Below are positions 32,100 to 44,209 of a stretch of 64,000 bases of DNA, piece by piece. Under the pieces are notes generated by a model. The model was not told the DNA's origin and did not search any database. It saw only the letters and a program-made list of their open reading frames with translations. Source of the stretch: Globodera rostochiensis (taxonomy: Eukaryota; Nematoda; Chromadorea; Rhabditida; Heteroderidae). The translations under genes were made by a program, and so were the position numbers. Position 1 is the stretch's first letter, and each line of letters starts with the position of its first letter. The stretch covers positions 1,674,001 through 1,738,000 of the forward strand of contig JAEVLN010000004.1 of assembly GCA_018350325.1 (NCBI GenBank), in the 5' to 3' direction.

Positions 32100-33010
32100 T
32101 AATAAAACAAAATGATTAATGCTAAAAACGATTAACAGCCTTCAACAACAAAAACGATCAATCGTTTCCCATTTTTACATCGTTTGGTCAATATTGCATT
32201 TGAAGTTTGGCCCAAAGTTCGCTTCAATTTTGTCGCCAGGATTAAAAACGTAACAGATGGAAACAATTCGACGGCAGAAGAGACAAACAAACCGGCAGTC
32301 TCTGCAAAAACAAACAAATTAAATATATAATTTAGAAATTAAATTGCCCTTTAAAATTTTTATGCTTTTTCTTTCTCACCCAAACGGTCGCATTTGTTTG
32401 TCTCCGAGTCCGATGTGAAGAGGAAGATGGCTAAATTATTATAAAGGAAAATGCTTGGAAAACTTTTTGAAGCTCAAATATTTATTTATTTATTTAACTT
32501 ACCTTTTTTTCTCTAAGATTTTGACTTCGTAATAAAAAATGCCGCCAACATTCTCTTTTGGAATTGGCTCAACACCGAAGACAGTGCGACATCCTAAAAA
32601 GTTATCATTCAAAAAATGTTAAAGTTTTTTAATTAAATGATTTAACAAAATAATGTTTAATGTTCGTGCTGGGTCGTTTCTTAAATCCCGACACTGCACT
32701 AAAATCAGTTAACCCTTTTATACCAATGGAAAGCTCTAAATGAGTAGAAAAAGCAATATAGCAAAGTTGAAGCGGTTTGATAAGTTTTAAAAAAGTTATA
32801 ATGTAAAAGTACTGAAAAATCGAGCTTTTTCGTGTCTAAAACAACTTCATAAAATATATGTGGCAGAATTTAAGAAACGCCCCAGCACCCTTTTAATGTT
32901 TACCCGGGGACCCCCCTCCATTATGAAGAACAATCAGTCGGTCGGGTTCAATAATTGCGAGCTCCCAGTGACGTGCAACGGAATCCCATCGATTTTGTTG
33001 ACTCTCCGTC
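32100..33010 (-). pseudogene. SPRY-domain gene, copy C, decayed
   Basis: Recognisable minus-strand pieces: [20 protein letters not shown] (about 32915-33000), VEPIPKENVGGIFYYEVKIL (about 32515-32595), a shrunken exon of about 50 bp at 32390-32440 that retains only HIGLG-type sequence where copies A and D have about 245 bp, and the last exon [19 protein letters not shown] (about 32230-32305). The last exon has one T fewer than needed, so the frame leaves the expected [11 protein letters not shown]. No coiled-coil exons lie upstream. A 227-bp inverted-repeat element is inserted in one intron. Confidence 0.8.
32665..32891. mobile_element. Small inverted-repeat element related to the 55-kb foldback
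   Basis: The left end GTGCTGGGTCGTTTCTTAAA and the right end (reverse complement GTGCTGGGGCGTTTCTTAAA) match each other and the outer ends of the 55.08-55.92 kb element. The same TTTAATGTT stands at both flanks (32656-32664 and 32892-32900), consistent with a target-site duplication of 8-9 bp. The interior is AT-rich and non-coding. It is inserted within an intron of SPRY pseudogene C. Confidence 0.72.
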
Positions 33011-33194
33011 GACCGCAGAGGCTGGCCGAATTCCTCCGCATTTTGACGAAGGAGCGCAAATTAATTTGTGCATTTTATTTCAAATTTAAAAATTTAATCT
33101 TTTGTAAGCTGTCTGATCACTTCATTTTCAATTGTAAACATCTGAATTTCTATTAAAAATTTTCACATATTTTTTAACAAAATTTGTACCCAAA

Positions 33195-35970
33195 ATTACC
33201 AAGGCCTTACCGTAATTCTCGGTATGTTTAGAATTCTACCGTACATTAACACCATGAAAATTGAGACGACCTAATGCCATTGACCTAATGCCATTAATTA
33301 GCAGAAAGTATCGCCTCTGCCTGGGGCAGTAGAATTATGGGCCCACTATCTCTGGGCCTGAGTCCCTCCCCCTCGGATTTCCGGGGGAAATTTGGTGGTG
33401 AGGCGGGCGGACTCTAGCCAAGAAAAGGGCATGGCTTTTGTGGCCACCCTTTTTGCCTACAAAATGAGTCCTCCCAATCAACATCCAAAGGAATCAAATT
33501 TAACAAAAAAGGTGATCAATTTGGAGACAAAATATGAGAAAAGCTAATCATTAATGTGTTTATAATAAAACAAAATGATTAATGCTAAAAACGATCGGAA
33601 ATAGCGCCTTCTAACAACGGCCATCGTTTCCAATTTCTAAAGCAATTCGGCAACTTTAAAATTGAAATTTGGTCCAAAGTTCGCTTCAATTTTGTCGCCA
33701 GGATAAAATAACGTAAGGCACGGAAACAATTCAACGGCAGAAGAGACAAACAAACCGGCAGTCTCTGCAAAAACAAACAAATTAAATATATAATTTAGAA
33801 ATTTACTTTTTATTCTTTAAAATTTAAATTGCCCTTTAAAATGTTTATTCTTTTTTCTTTCTCACCCAAACGCTGTCCGTTCTTCGTGTAAATGATTTGG
33901 CGAGTTGCCAAATTGATGCCACAGCCGATGACGTCACCTTGCTCAAATTTGGCTTTTTCTCTGATGAAAGGGCGTCCATCGGAGTGGTCGCATCCCGCAA
34001 CCTCGTGACCCCAAAAATAGCCTCCGCTTCCGTATGCGTAAGAACCTTCGTCATGTCCAATGTGTATTAATGGCCTTTGGTTGGTCGTACCAAGTCCAAT
34101 GTGAACACGGCTAAAATATAATTAATTATTTTAAAATAAAATGCTTCTAAAGCATTTTGAAGCTCAAAAATTTTTATTTATTTATTTAACTTACCCTTTT
34201 TTCCTTAGCATTGTCATTTCGTAGTAAAAAATGCCGACATTCTCTTTTGGAATTTGGCGTTCAGCGAGCACAGAGTAATCCCCTAAAAAGTAAGTATTCA
34301 AAAAATGTTTGTAACTCTTTACATAATTTGTTATCAAATCATTAACAGAATAATGTTTACCCATATATCTTCCATTATGTTGGACAATTAGTCGGTCGGG
34401 TTCAGTAAGTGCAAGGTCCCGATGACGTGCAGCGGAATCCCATCGATTTTGTTGAGGGTTTAAGCCTAATAATTTTATTTATTTATTTCGGTGAATTTGA
34501 CCAAAATTCTGACGTCGCTTCATTTCAGCGATTTCGGCCTTGTGATCGATCAGCAAGGCCTGCAGAACGTTGTGATCGATCAGCAACTTTCGATATTTCA
34601 TTTCAGTGACGCCATTCGCTTGGAGCGCCTTTTGCACAACAAATTTTATTTTTATTACAAAATATAAGTTTATTTAAATATTTTTCTTTTTAATAATCAA
34701 AAAAGAGTCTTAAATTATTCATTTTGGCAAAATTCATTCATTCAGAAAACGTCAAATGAAACGACCTGATCGATCTTTGAACAAGGTTCCGTCGCTAATT
34801 GAGACGCCGCTCGGAGTGCCGAATTCTGAATTATTTATATTCCTTGAACTGCTTGCTTTATTTGATTCAGTTTTGTTTCAATTCCGTCCGAATGATTTTA
34901 TTCCGAAATTGTTGAAAAAGGTTTCTTCAAAAACAAACTCTTTTACATAGAAATTAATTTGTCTGTACAACTCTAAAATTTGCAAAGCTTTCAAAAGCCA
35001 AATACACCTCCGGCAGCAGTTGTTCAGCATCCGTTGCTTTGTCTTCCGATTCTAAAAAACGAAAAATAAAATTATTAATTAATTTTATTTAATATTTTTA
35101 CCATTCAGTGCCACCAAATCAAAACTGGAGCTTAAAGTTGGCGAATTCATCGTTTGTTGGCGGTTAAATTCGTCCATTCTCAAAAGCATTTCCTTCTGAT
35201 ACTCCTCCAACTTGACGACTTTCTCCTGGAGAGTCCGGTGATCGGTCTCCAATTCTTTCACTTTTGTTTGGAGCGCCTTTTGAACAACAATTTTCATTGT
35301 TTATTTTAATTTTATTAAAGTAAAATATAAATTTATTTTATATTTATTTGCCTCCATCGCCTGCAAATGTTCCAAATCGGTAATTTTGGCCCGCAAAAGG
35401 CGCAGCAATTCTTCGGAGTCCAAATTGGCGAAATTTGAGGGCCGCCAATGTTCTGAAAACAACGCATTTAAAAAGACGCATTTTAAACATTATTTTGATT
35501 TATTAATGAATTGGAATCAATTAAAAAACCCCTGAAAAATCCCGACCCCGCAATTCTGAACCCTGTCGTCGGGGGAAGAAGCCTATTTTAGTTAATTGTT
35601 ATGCTTAAAGACCACCCACCTGCTGTTGTTGTTATGTTTGCATTAGTCGAGTCGTCCGAAATTGGCATATTTATTGTTGTAAATATAAAATAAAACAAAC
35701 AATCTTTTTGTTTAATATTAAGGACATGACAACAAAGTCTCAATCGTAAAACTTTTTTATAGTTTGAATGTCAAAATGGCAAATAAATGAATAAAAAATT
35801 TAATAAGAAATATTTATAGTCGAAGAATGGGCAAATGTTGGTTGACCTCTTCTGAATGGGGGAGGACGTCACTTTCGTTGTCCGTAATTATCTTTTTTTT
35901 TTAATCATAAATTTGAATGTTTTATTTGCTCCCAGCAAAATGTCGACCTAAAAAATTGTGAGAAAGAAAT
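33195..35970 (-). repeat. Inverted-duplication block D (mirror of block A)
   Basis: Reverse complement of 21590-24240, with small indels. It starts at an ACCGTAA-type edge (CCTTACCGTAATTCTCGGTA, near 33207) and ends upstream of the SPRY start, near the shared 'ttttatttgctcccagcaaa' (about 35921). About 45 bp near 35530-35575 has no counterpart in block A, where a perfect 18-bp palindrome (CCCCCCGACGTCGGGGGG) stands instead. Confidence 0.88.
33637..35668 (-). CDS. SPRY-domain (SPRYSEC/RBP-1-like) gene, copy D, apparently intact
   Basis: ATG 35668 ([16 protein letters not shown]) with exon order as in copy A: 35620-35668, 35352-35458, about 35104-35284 (coiled coil, [20 protein letters not shown]), about 35023-35053, about 34515-34628 ([20 protein letters not shown]), about 34365-34466 ([20 protein letters not shown]), about 34193-34286, 33866-34113 ([20 protein letters not shown] and [20 protein letters not shown]) and 33637-33774 ([20 protein letters not shown], stop TAG 33637). 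The five-base T run that copy A lacks is present here (34013-34017), keeping the SPRY domain open. The second intron begins GC. No N-terminal signal peptide is evident, so it would be intracellular unless another 5' exon exists. SPRY folds bind protein partners; the specific target is unknown. Confidence 0.87.
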
Positions 35971-36045
35971 TTCAAAAAGTTACGGACTGTTTTTTCTTGT
36001 TTAAATTTTTTTTGTTCTGGACAAGAAATCGATCGGACTCAGAAA

Positions 36046-36179
36046 TAGTGTTCGGCTAATGGGTTTTCCGGTATTCAGTATTCGGTAACGGTATAATACC
36101 GGCACCGAAAAATACCAAAATCCTACAACTTTTTTGATCGGTTTACAGAATCGGTAATACCGTACCGTGCCGAACACTA
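36046..36179. mobile_element. 134-bp MITE-like element
   Basis: Perfect 11-bp terminal inverted repeats TAGTGTTCGGC (36046-36056) and GCCGAACACTA (36169-36179), with further imperfect internal pairing (CGGTATT...AATACCG type). It has no coding capacity and no clear flanking duplication beyond TA. It lies between SPRY copy D and the LGR gene. Confidence 0.65.
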
Positions 36180-36453
36180 AAGCCTATTCAAAATCCACGA
36201 GAATTGGACTAATTTGTAAGATAATCTAACCGAGCCCTGTCCCTACGGGTACGGTAAATTTCGGCTAAAATTTTTAACTTCAAAAACCATTTTATTTAAA
36301 AAATAAAAAATAAAATTATATATAAATATCAATACAATTATTTTGGGTTAAAATAAATTTGTACAAACTCTCTTCTGTAATCAATTTGAACTCTTTGAAT
36401 TTGATGACAATTTGAACTGCTTCATTATTGGGTTGTTTGTTCGTCGTTCGTCT

Positions 36454-39400
36454 TCACGATGGCTGCGTGGTGGCCAGTCGCAGCAACAGTTGGTGCTGCG
36501 ACTGCTTGATGCCGTCGCGCGGTTGCTCCCAGCACATTGTGACCACCGACGGGCGTCCCTTAAGGGGCCAACAAATTAGTAAAAATCCCATAAATTAAAG
36601 CCCCAGAATGCTTCAAATCTTGGATTCGGGGATCAGAGAGCGAGGAGATAACTCCCCGGACAAAATTTCTAAATGATCAAATTTAAATTAAATAAATTTT
36701 TGCCACCGATCGGCGGCTGGCCCATGAGCGTAAAGAGTCGCCGCGTCCGCTGTCCCCGTCCGCAGCGGAGGACGCGTTGCTCTGCCGTTTCTCCGTGCCA
36801 TTGCGCGCGTCGACGACGGCACTTTCTTCAATTGACGTCACTTGCTAAGAGATTTTTTGAAATTTTCTAAAATAAACAAAATTAGTTGTGGCACACAACC
36901 TTTGCCCTTTTCTGCACCATCTTTTTGCCATTTGTGCCGCCGCCGCTCTTTTTTGTTTTGGCTTCAGCTTGTTGTACTGCTGCTGCTGCTGCTGCTGTTG
37001 CTGATACTGCTCCAACTCCACCAACACTTTTCAGCACCGACGAGCACATTGACGCTGTTGAGCTTTCGGAAATGTCCGACATCTTCAACAAATAATAATT
37101 CACTCAAAAATAATTTTATTTAAAATTTGTTTTACTTGGGGCGGTGAGCTGATCTTTGCACGGAGAGGATCTGGCTGTCTAAAATGATGAAGAAAATGTA
37201 AGAATTTAATTTTTTATTTTTTTATTAATTAAAACTCAACGATTTTCGGCGTAATTGTGTGTATGGAGTTGGCACTTTTGGCTTCACGGACTTGCGGAAT
37301 GCCAAAGAATCAGATGAAAGTTTTCTGCAAAAAAATTGACATTATACAGACTTGAATTTCACATGGGACCAAAATTTTGCTTCTGACCAATTTCAGTTTC
37401 AATCGTGATCGGGATCAACTTTTGAGGTCGGGATCGGGATTTCGATTTTTAAAAAACCGGAATAATCTCTCCCGATCTCGACGGGGTCCCGTCCCAGTGA
37501 TTGAGAGTGATCGGACGAGCTCAAAGATCGAAAGCCATGCAAACCGGTTGATCAAGCAGTTCAACCACCTTTCGGCCAAAATGTTCGCACGGCTGTCATC
37601 GGTGGACGACCTGCGCTTCTTGCGTCTGCCCTTTGTACTGTTACTGGTGCTGCCGTTACTGCTATTGGCCCGGCGCAGTGCCATCATTTTCATGCGCTGC
37701 TCATTCCCCCCGCAGCAGTGGACGGTGTTTGAACGGTTCCGTTCGTCCTCCTCCTTTTTTTTTGGTATTCAATGTTCTCAAGCAGTATTTTTAGGGGTTC
37801 AAATTGTGTTATGATCAGCTCCTGAGCCCAGAGCATGAGATCATGCGTTTTCTGTCCTGTTTGATCAGATCAAACTGCCTTACCTCGTCGTCATCGTCGT
37901 CTCCGTCGTGTCCGTCCTCTTCTTGCACATTAGCGGCGCTCAGTCGTCGCAACAGTTTTTCCAGTGCAACAGCTGCTGGCCCGGAGCCACGTCGTTGACC
38001 TTCATGAATTTGTTCTTTTTTACATAGTTTGACAATGGCACACCGTTTGGTGCCGTGGCATAAAACAATTCCAGTCTGTTCAATGAAAGTGTGCCGCCCG
38101 CATTTGCCAACGATTTGCGCAACACGGCGGCCGATTTGCGTTTGGCATCACGCCAAATTCGTGTCAAAAACACGTAGAGCAACGGGTTGGCACATGAATT
38201 GATGGGATAAAACAGCACCAGACACCACTTCGCACTGCTCAGAGTGATCAGCGGTCGGCCCATCGCGGCAGTAAAACCGAAAAGTGTGTAAAAATGCCAT
38301 CATTTTTTGCAAATTGAAAATTGGCAAAATAATGCCAAAACAAATTAAATACCAAAGAACAGTGTGGGCAGCCAGCACAGCATGTCCGTGCCGATCAGTA
38401 CCAATGTCCTACGCAGAATTTGCCGATCCTCCTCCGCGCGTTCCCTGCTAAAATGTCGGCTGTTCACTGCGGACGATCTGAAACAACTCCCAGATTTTGT
38501 CTGATCAGTATCGATTGATCGATTTCTGGTCAAGATAATTGATCAGTTTCGATTGATCGGTTTTTTTGATCACTGTCATTTGAGGTGGGGGACTGCCTCA
38601 CCTGCGCAGCATGCAGTTCAGCAGAACATAAATCATGATCATGGCAAGAAATGCGAGTGCGCTCAATGCAAGTCCAAACAGAATGTAGGCCTGAACATGG
38701 ACAGAGTTGTTAAATGTGAACTTTGATCAATTTTAAGACCAGAAAAGTCTGCCAAAAATCACCAGACTGACTGATCATAAACAAAGCTTGCCCACTCACT
38801 CTGTCCAACGACGATTGAATGTGTAATGGCAGACAAATGGACGAATGTTCGTAGGACGAAACGCCGAACAGCGGAAGTGCCGCCATTAACAGTGAATATG
38901 CATAGCCACCGATCAGTGCAATCGTTGCACTGATCGGCCCAAATCTGCGGCCATAAAAGGCGTACCTTCAAAACAAAATGAAGCGTAAAATGTTTAAAAA
39001 TTGCTATTTTTCATAAAATTCTGATCAGTCAGCTGATCGATGTTAAGAAGAGATTTACAATTAATTGATCTACAAAAATGGTCTAATTCTGATCGGACCG
39101 AATGGAACCGTTCATAAAAAGAATAATTGCCTCGAATTATAATAAATTTCGGTTGCAATCATCAGCATGGAAAATGTGGACAGTTCGGTGGCAAAAACGG
39201 ACAAAAAGCCGGCCACGGCACAGCCCCAACCGGTCTGCCATTCGACGGCAAAAGTGTAATATTCGTTGGCCGTCCGAAGGTCGGCCATGGCCAACATGGC
39301 CAAATAAACGCCTTAAAATATTAAACTTTTTAATTTATTTTAATGTTAAATTATTAGACATATTTAATAATAATTAATATTATTGTTTTTAAATCAAATT

Positions 39401-42400
39401 GACCAGTGAGAAAGTCGGCAAACGACAAATTGAGCATAAAAACGTAATGAAGTCGCATTTTGCGCTGCCACGCGGCACAAATCACTGCCCAAACGCCCAA
39501 ATTGCCGAAAATTGCGCCCACCCACATCACCCAAATCATCACCCGAAGGGGCAAATGACTGCAAAATTTAATTTTCAAAATTTAAATCAAAAAATGTGCC
39601 AGAAAGTGCCAACCAAACCAAAAGATTAATTTACCTGATAATGTCCTCGCACGGGTTTAAGGCGTCCGGCCGTGGGGAACAGCTCAAGTTCAGGTAGAAA
39701 CTGTCCACCGCTGTGCCGTCACAACGCTTCAACAAAAAGCTTTTGCCAATTTCGTCGTCCGTATAAGCTAAAATAAAATGATCAGATTTGCAGTATAATA
39801 TGATCAGAAAGTTAAGCAACAAATGATCAGATGATTGGGATGATCAGATTAAATGATTAAAAAATTGATCAGCAAAAACTGTCAATGGCTTACTTACGTG
39901 CCGGTTCGTTCAGTGACAACGCTGGGAGGGATGATTTCATTGTGCTGGCCGCTTCAATGTTGCGGTACCATTCCGTCAACTCCTTGAGCATCGCGTCCCC
40001 GGCGGCGTTGTGCGCAATGACGTGCCGTCGAGAACGGTGCGCATGAATGGACTAAAGAACTCTCTAGTTAAAAACATGAACAAAACTCCCCCCGAGGGGA
40101 CATTGCAAAATTTGCTTGATCATTCCGGAATGATCAAGCCAATTTTTCAAAAACGGCAAACCCAAGCAAATTTCGTGTCGTGCCGTGCCGTACTCACCCC
40201 GTCGTCCTCTGCCTTTATGTGTCTCCGCCGGCACACGCGACGCTGAATGGCACGAAAATTCTCGTCCAACTCGCGCGTTTGGCTGTTGCCAGCAGACGAC
40301 AACCTATCGCCGTTGTTGTTCATGCTGTTGATGATGCCCTTCCGCTCGTAGTAGTCCCTGGTGGCGTACTTGAAGAAGCAGCAATGGTGGGCGTAAGTGA
40401 ACTCGGCACGCACCAAATTGGGAAATGCCAACACGGGTGGCAACACTTTCAAGCGCGGCACATCCTTTGATGGAATGATGGCAATTAGGGATAATTAGGG
40501 ACACTTGTGTAAGTGCCTCAGTCTTGCGAATCACATGGTAAATTTTAGGTCAGATTTTAAATTCTCGGAGATCAAGATTAAAATCTGTCATGATCATTGA
40601 TTCAGAATGCGCATTTTCAAAATGCCGTTCTGTAAACCCTTTGAACATACCGTCAGCGTGAGTTGCTTCAGCGATCGAAGGCCAGCGAATGGCAGTGCCG
40701 TGATGCGCGTCTGCGACAAGTCCAAATGCTCAATGTGTGCCAGGCCGGCAAATGCCGCTTCGGCAAGATGCTCCAGGCTTGGGTTCGACGACAAATGTCT
40801 GAAGAAAGGGCGGCACAAAATTACGGAATGCCAAAAAAGGATTTGTCTGATCATTGCTTATTATTCTCCGATTTCTCAGATTTGGGATTAATAACCTTCT
40901 GATCAATTTTGGAACATTCAAAAAATTTACAATTCCACAAATTTGCATGCCGGGAATGCATTTGCAGCTATTGCACGAATGCATGGCGCATTGTTGGAAA
41001 ATGACACTGTTTTTGCTTGCACCGCGTGCAGCGTTCCTTAAACGTGCCGATCGCATTAAAACATAATTTTAATTAGTCCAAAATTTGTGGCAGAATTAAA
41101 AGAACGATCGATCGATTGGTCAATCAATCGATGTCATTAAATATAAATTTCAACTCACCAGCAGCAATTTGCGAGATGCAATTGCCTGAACAAGAAAAAA
41201 AGAGTTGCGCAGGGACAAATCGCTCAAATGGAAATTATCCGGACCGGGAAAAATCAAAAATGAAATTTACAATTTGATCACTTTCGCGATCCTCGACCTG
41301 GAAGCTTTTGATCAATTTCTGATGATTTTTGATCACCCAAAAAAGAAGTGTGCCCTCCGGGGTATTTATTGTCTGTTGCTCGCCCCGCTTTTTAGCCCAC
41401 CGCTGAAATCGATGCGTTCCATGGGCAATGAATGTTGAGGGCCCATCTCCAACTGAGGCAACTCGCGCAGTCCGCTGTTCAGCACCATTCTGTCTCAAAT
41501 AAATTTGGAATTTCAATTCAATTTGTGAGGGTACTGTAATAACAGAAAAGAGCTGTTCACTGACAGCGTTTGAATTTGCGGGTTTTCGCGCAACAAAACG
41601 CCAGTCCAACTGACCAATGCAGGACAATTTGAAATGCTGCTAAAGTGATCATAAATAAATTGGGCATATATTTAAATAATTAATTTTTTTGTTTTTTTTA
41701 TTACATTTTCCGAAGCTTTTTCAGTCCAGAAAAGGCCCGGCTGTCAACATGCTCCAGAACGGACGCGTTGTCCAAGAAAATTTCTTCCAAATTGTGAAAA
41801 GCGGCAAATGAGGCAGGCGTCAGACGGCTCAACGAAACGTCGAAGAAAAAACTAAAAACAAAAAAAAAGAATTTAATCAATTAAAATTTAAAATGTCGAA
41901 ATTTGATTGATCAAATGAATAACAATCGATCTTGTCAAGGGCATCGATCAGATGGTTAACTCGGGACACGGTGGTAATAATGCATTTGATTTTTGATCTC
42001 TGATCTGTCGCCTTTCTCAACTTTAGAAACCAAACTGATCAGGCAGGCTTACAGATCACCCAAGAATCCGTCATTAATGTAAGGGGATAAATAAATGATT
42101 ATGAATTGGCTTTTTTGTACAGACTGATCATTATTTGATTTCCTCACATTGTGCTGACGGATTTGGCTCGTCCTGGCCCAGCCATGTCCATTGGAATTTG
42201 ACGAACGCCTTGGCCAACACAACAGCATTTGACGCTTCGCCAATCTTTTGCGCAAGCGCATCCGCCCTAACAATTTGAATTTAAATAATGAAAAAATAAA
42301 TTTCCAAACCCCCCCCCCCCCCGACCTGCATGTCTATGACGTGCGCTGCAGATGAAAACGAGAAGATCTGCAAAATAACACAAATACATTTGGTATATAC

Positions 42401-42687
42401 TATTCATAAATGGGTCAAAAATGTGGGAAAAACTGCTTTGATCAACAATGATCGGATCACATTTGATCAATTGAAAATGCCTGATCAGCTTCTTCCACCT
42501 ACCACCCAAAACTAATCAACCAAACCTTCTGGCAACTTTTTTCGAACAAAAGTTTGGGCGGAAGTGCTGCGCCTCCGGCGACATTTTGTTGTTTTGCTTC
42601 TGCTGACGTTGTTAATGAGTAAGCAACGATTGGCGGGAAAAAGGAAAAGCACACAAAAAGCATGCAGTTGAAGCGCGCCATTTGCAT
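36454..42687 (-). CDS. fshr-1: Leucine-rich-repeat glycoprotein-hormone-type GPCR (LGR)
   Basis: Proposed start ATG 42687 with a signal peptide (MQMARFNCMLFVCFSFFPPI), then a Cys-containing N-cap (about 42133-42266, WTWLGQDEPNPSAQCE) and LRR exons between 41850 and 40640 (for example SLSRLTPASFAAFHNLEEIF and HIEHLDLSQTRITALPFAGL). The hinge carries EFTYAHHCCFFKYA (about 40380-40420) and LNPCEDII (about 39655), diagnostic of glycoprotein-hormone receptors. Seven-helix exons: TM1-2 about 39405-39557 (MIWVMWVGAIFGNLGVWAVI, LNLSFADFLTG), TM3 39131-39312, TM4 38759-38966 (LIGGYAYSLLMAALPLFGVS), TM5 about 38610-38690, TM6 38345-38480 and TM7 about 38000-38290 (NSCANPLLYVFLT). Ser-rich tail exons about 37240-37326, 37137-37181, 36890-37078 and 36700-36845 lead to a last exon ending at TGA 36454. 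TM3 ends TEIY where ERW is usual. The tail exon chain is less certain, especially around 37.4-38.0 kb. Likely a Gs-coupled surface receptor, by analogy with C. elegans FSHR-1. Confidence 0.85.
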
Positions 42688-44209
42688 GCACTTAAATGCA
42701 TGCGCGAGATTCACAAAATTCCAAATTAAAAAAAGGGAATATTTATATAAATTAATTTTATTTATATTCCATTTTTTGAAAAGAAAAAATTTGTATTTAA
42801 AAATATATTTTAAACCATTCCCCCGATAAATAGTTTTAGGTGGCAAAAAATTTGGTTTTACACCTAACTAATTGGTTCTAAAATCTAAAAATGAGTGCTA
42901 AAAAGGGTTTTTAAAAATATAAAAAGCAAATTTTTAGAACATTTTCCAAAAATGCCAAATAAGCGATAAAACCCCAAAAAAGCCAAAATATGCTACATCC
43001 TATTTTAGATTTTAAAACTTCCAAAGTTTTTATAGTAATTCCAAATTTTTCGTGTGGAAAATGTGATTTTTGAGCTTCTCTCATCAACAATCTCTCTGAT
43101 CAGTTTGGGTCAAGAACTGTGTCCGAATGATCGGACACTGTCCACAGAAAATGAATAAATCATTTTATTGTTTGATGCTCAAGAATTTATAGTATCTTTT
43201 TATGGTGCTTTTTTGGCCTGCTTTGACAAAAAACAAAATGGAATTTTGTTTTTTGGCAAAAAGGGGGGAAGGGGGGGGACTCAAATCGATCGGTACCATC
43301 GCTACCCCCGTCGCCGCCGCTAGTACACCGCCAAAAGAAGTGGCGGCCCATTTTTGGGTGTCCCGTCGAGAGTCTCGAGACTGTTATCACCATATTCGTA
43401 GCATTAAAATGGTCTCAGATCACTCCAATCACTCATCATCATCATCATCATTAACTTCAAACCCCCCGCGGGGGACCGGTGCGTTGCCTTAAAATTTTGG
43501 ACAACAAAAAAAATGGTCGTGAAAATTTGCGCCAGCGGCGGCGGCGGCGATGGTGCGTTTTTGGTCGCTCGGTTCAACACCATTATTTCGTCTTGAAACA
43601 GCTAATCACCGACCGAAGTGTCGTCGCCCCGGGGGTGAGAGGGCGGAAGGGCTGAGACGACCCCCCCCCCCCCAAATTTACCCCCCCCCCCTAAAACTCC
43701 GATGCCCCGCCCCCCTATCGCCCCATCACTATCATCTCTTCATCTTCAATCCCCCCACCATCCATCATTTTCTCGACTTTCCAAATTTGGCAGCACTTTC
43801 CCACATCACAAAATGTGGCGGGGGGGGGGGGGGGGAAGGTATGTGTAAGTGTTTGATTGATCGATTCCAATTCGGGGACACAATGCACAATCACCCCCGG
43901 AGGGGACGGACGGAAAACATTTATTATATATTATTTTTGTTGGTGGGCGACAGGGCATATTCTGAACAACATGATGAATGGCAGTGCCCAAATTCCAAAT
44001 TTAGCCCAAACTTTATTTGGTGTCAATTGTTTTTGTGATTGGAATGGGCCAATTTTCTCTATGTATATGGCGCAGTGAACTATAAAAATAATACGAAATG
44101 ATCGGACAATATTATTCATTAGTGATCGAAGATCAATTGTTCTTTGAGTGATCGAAGATCAATTGTTCTTTGAGTGATCGAAGATCAATTGTTCTTTGAA
44201 TTATGTCAG
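42688..44209. other. Spacer between the LGR and globin genes, no supported gene
   Basis: Contains G and C runs (43263-43278, 43661-43672, 43681-43690, 43820-43834), a TCATCA repeat (43435-43450) and GC palindromes (43462-43472, 43894-43905). No coding exon with conserved motifs was found. Confidence 0.4.
44121..44198. repeat. 26-bp tandem repeat, three copies
   Basis: Unit AGTGATCGAAGATCAATTGT then TCTTTG, three nearly perfect copies ending just beyond the proposed stop of the globin gene. The unit contains GATCGAAGATC, itself an imperfect inverted repeat. Confidence 0.88.
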
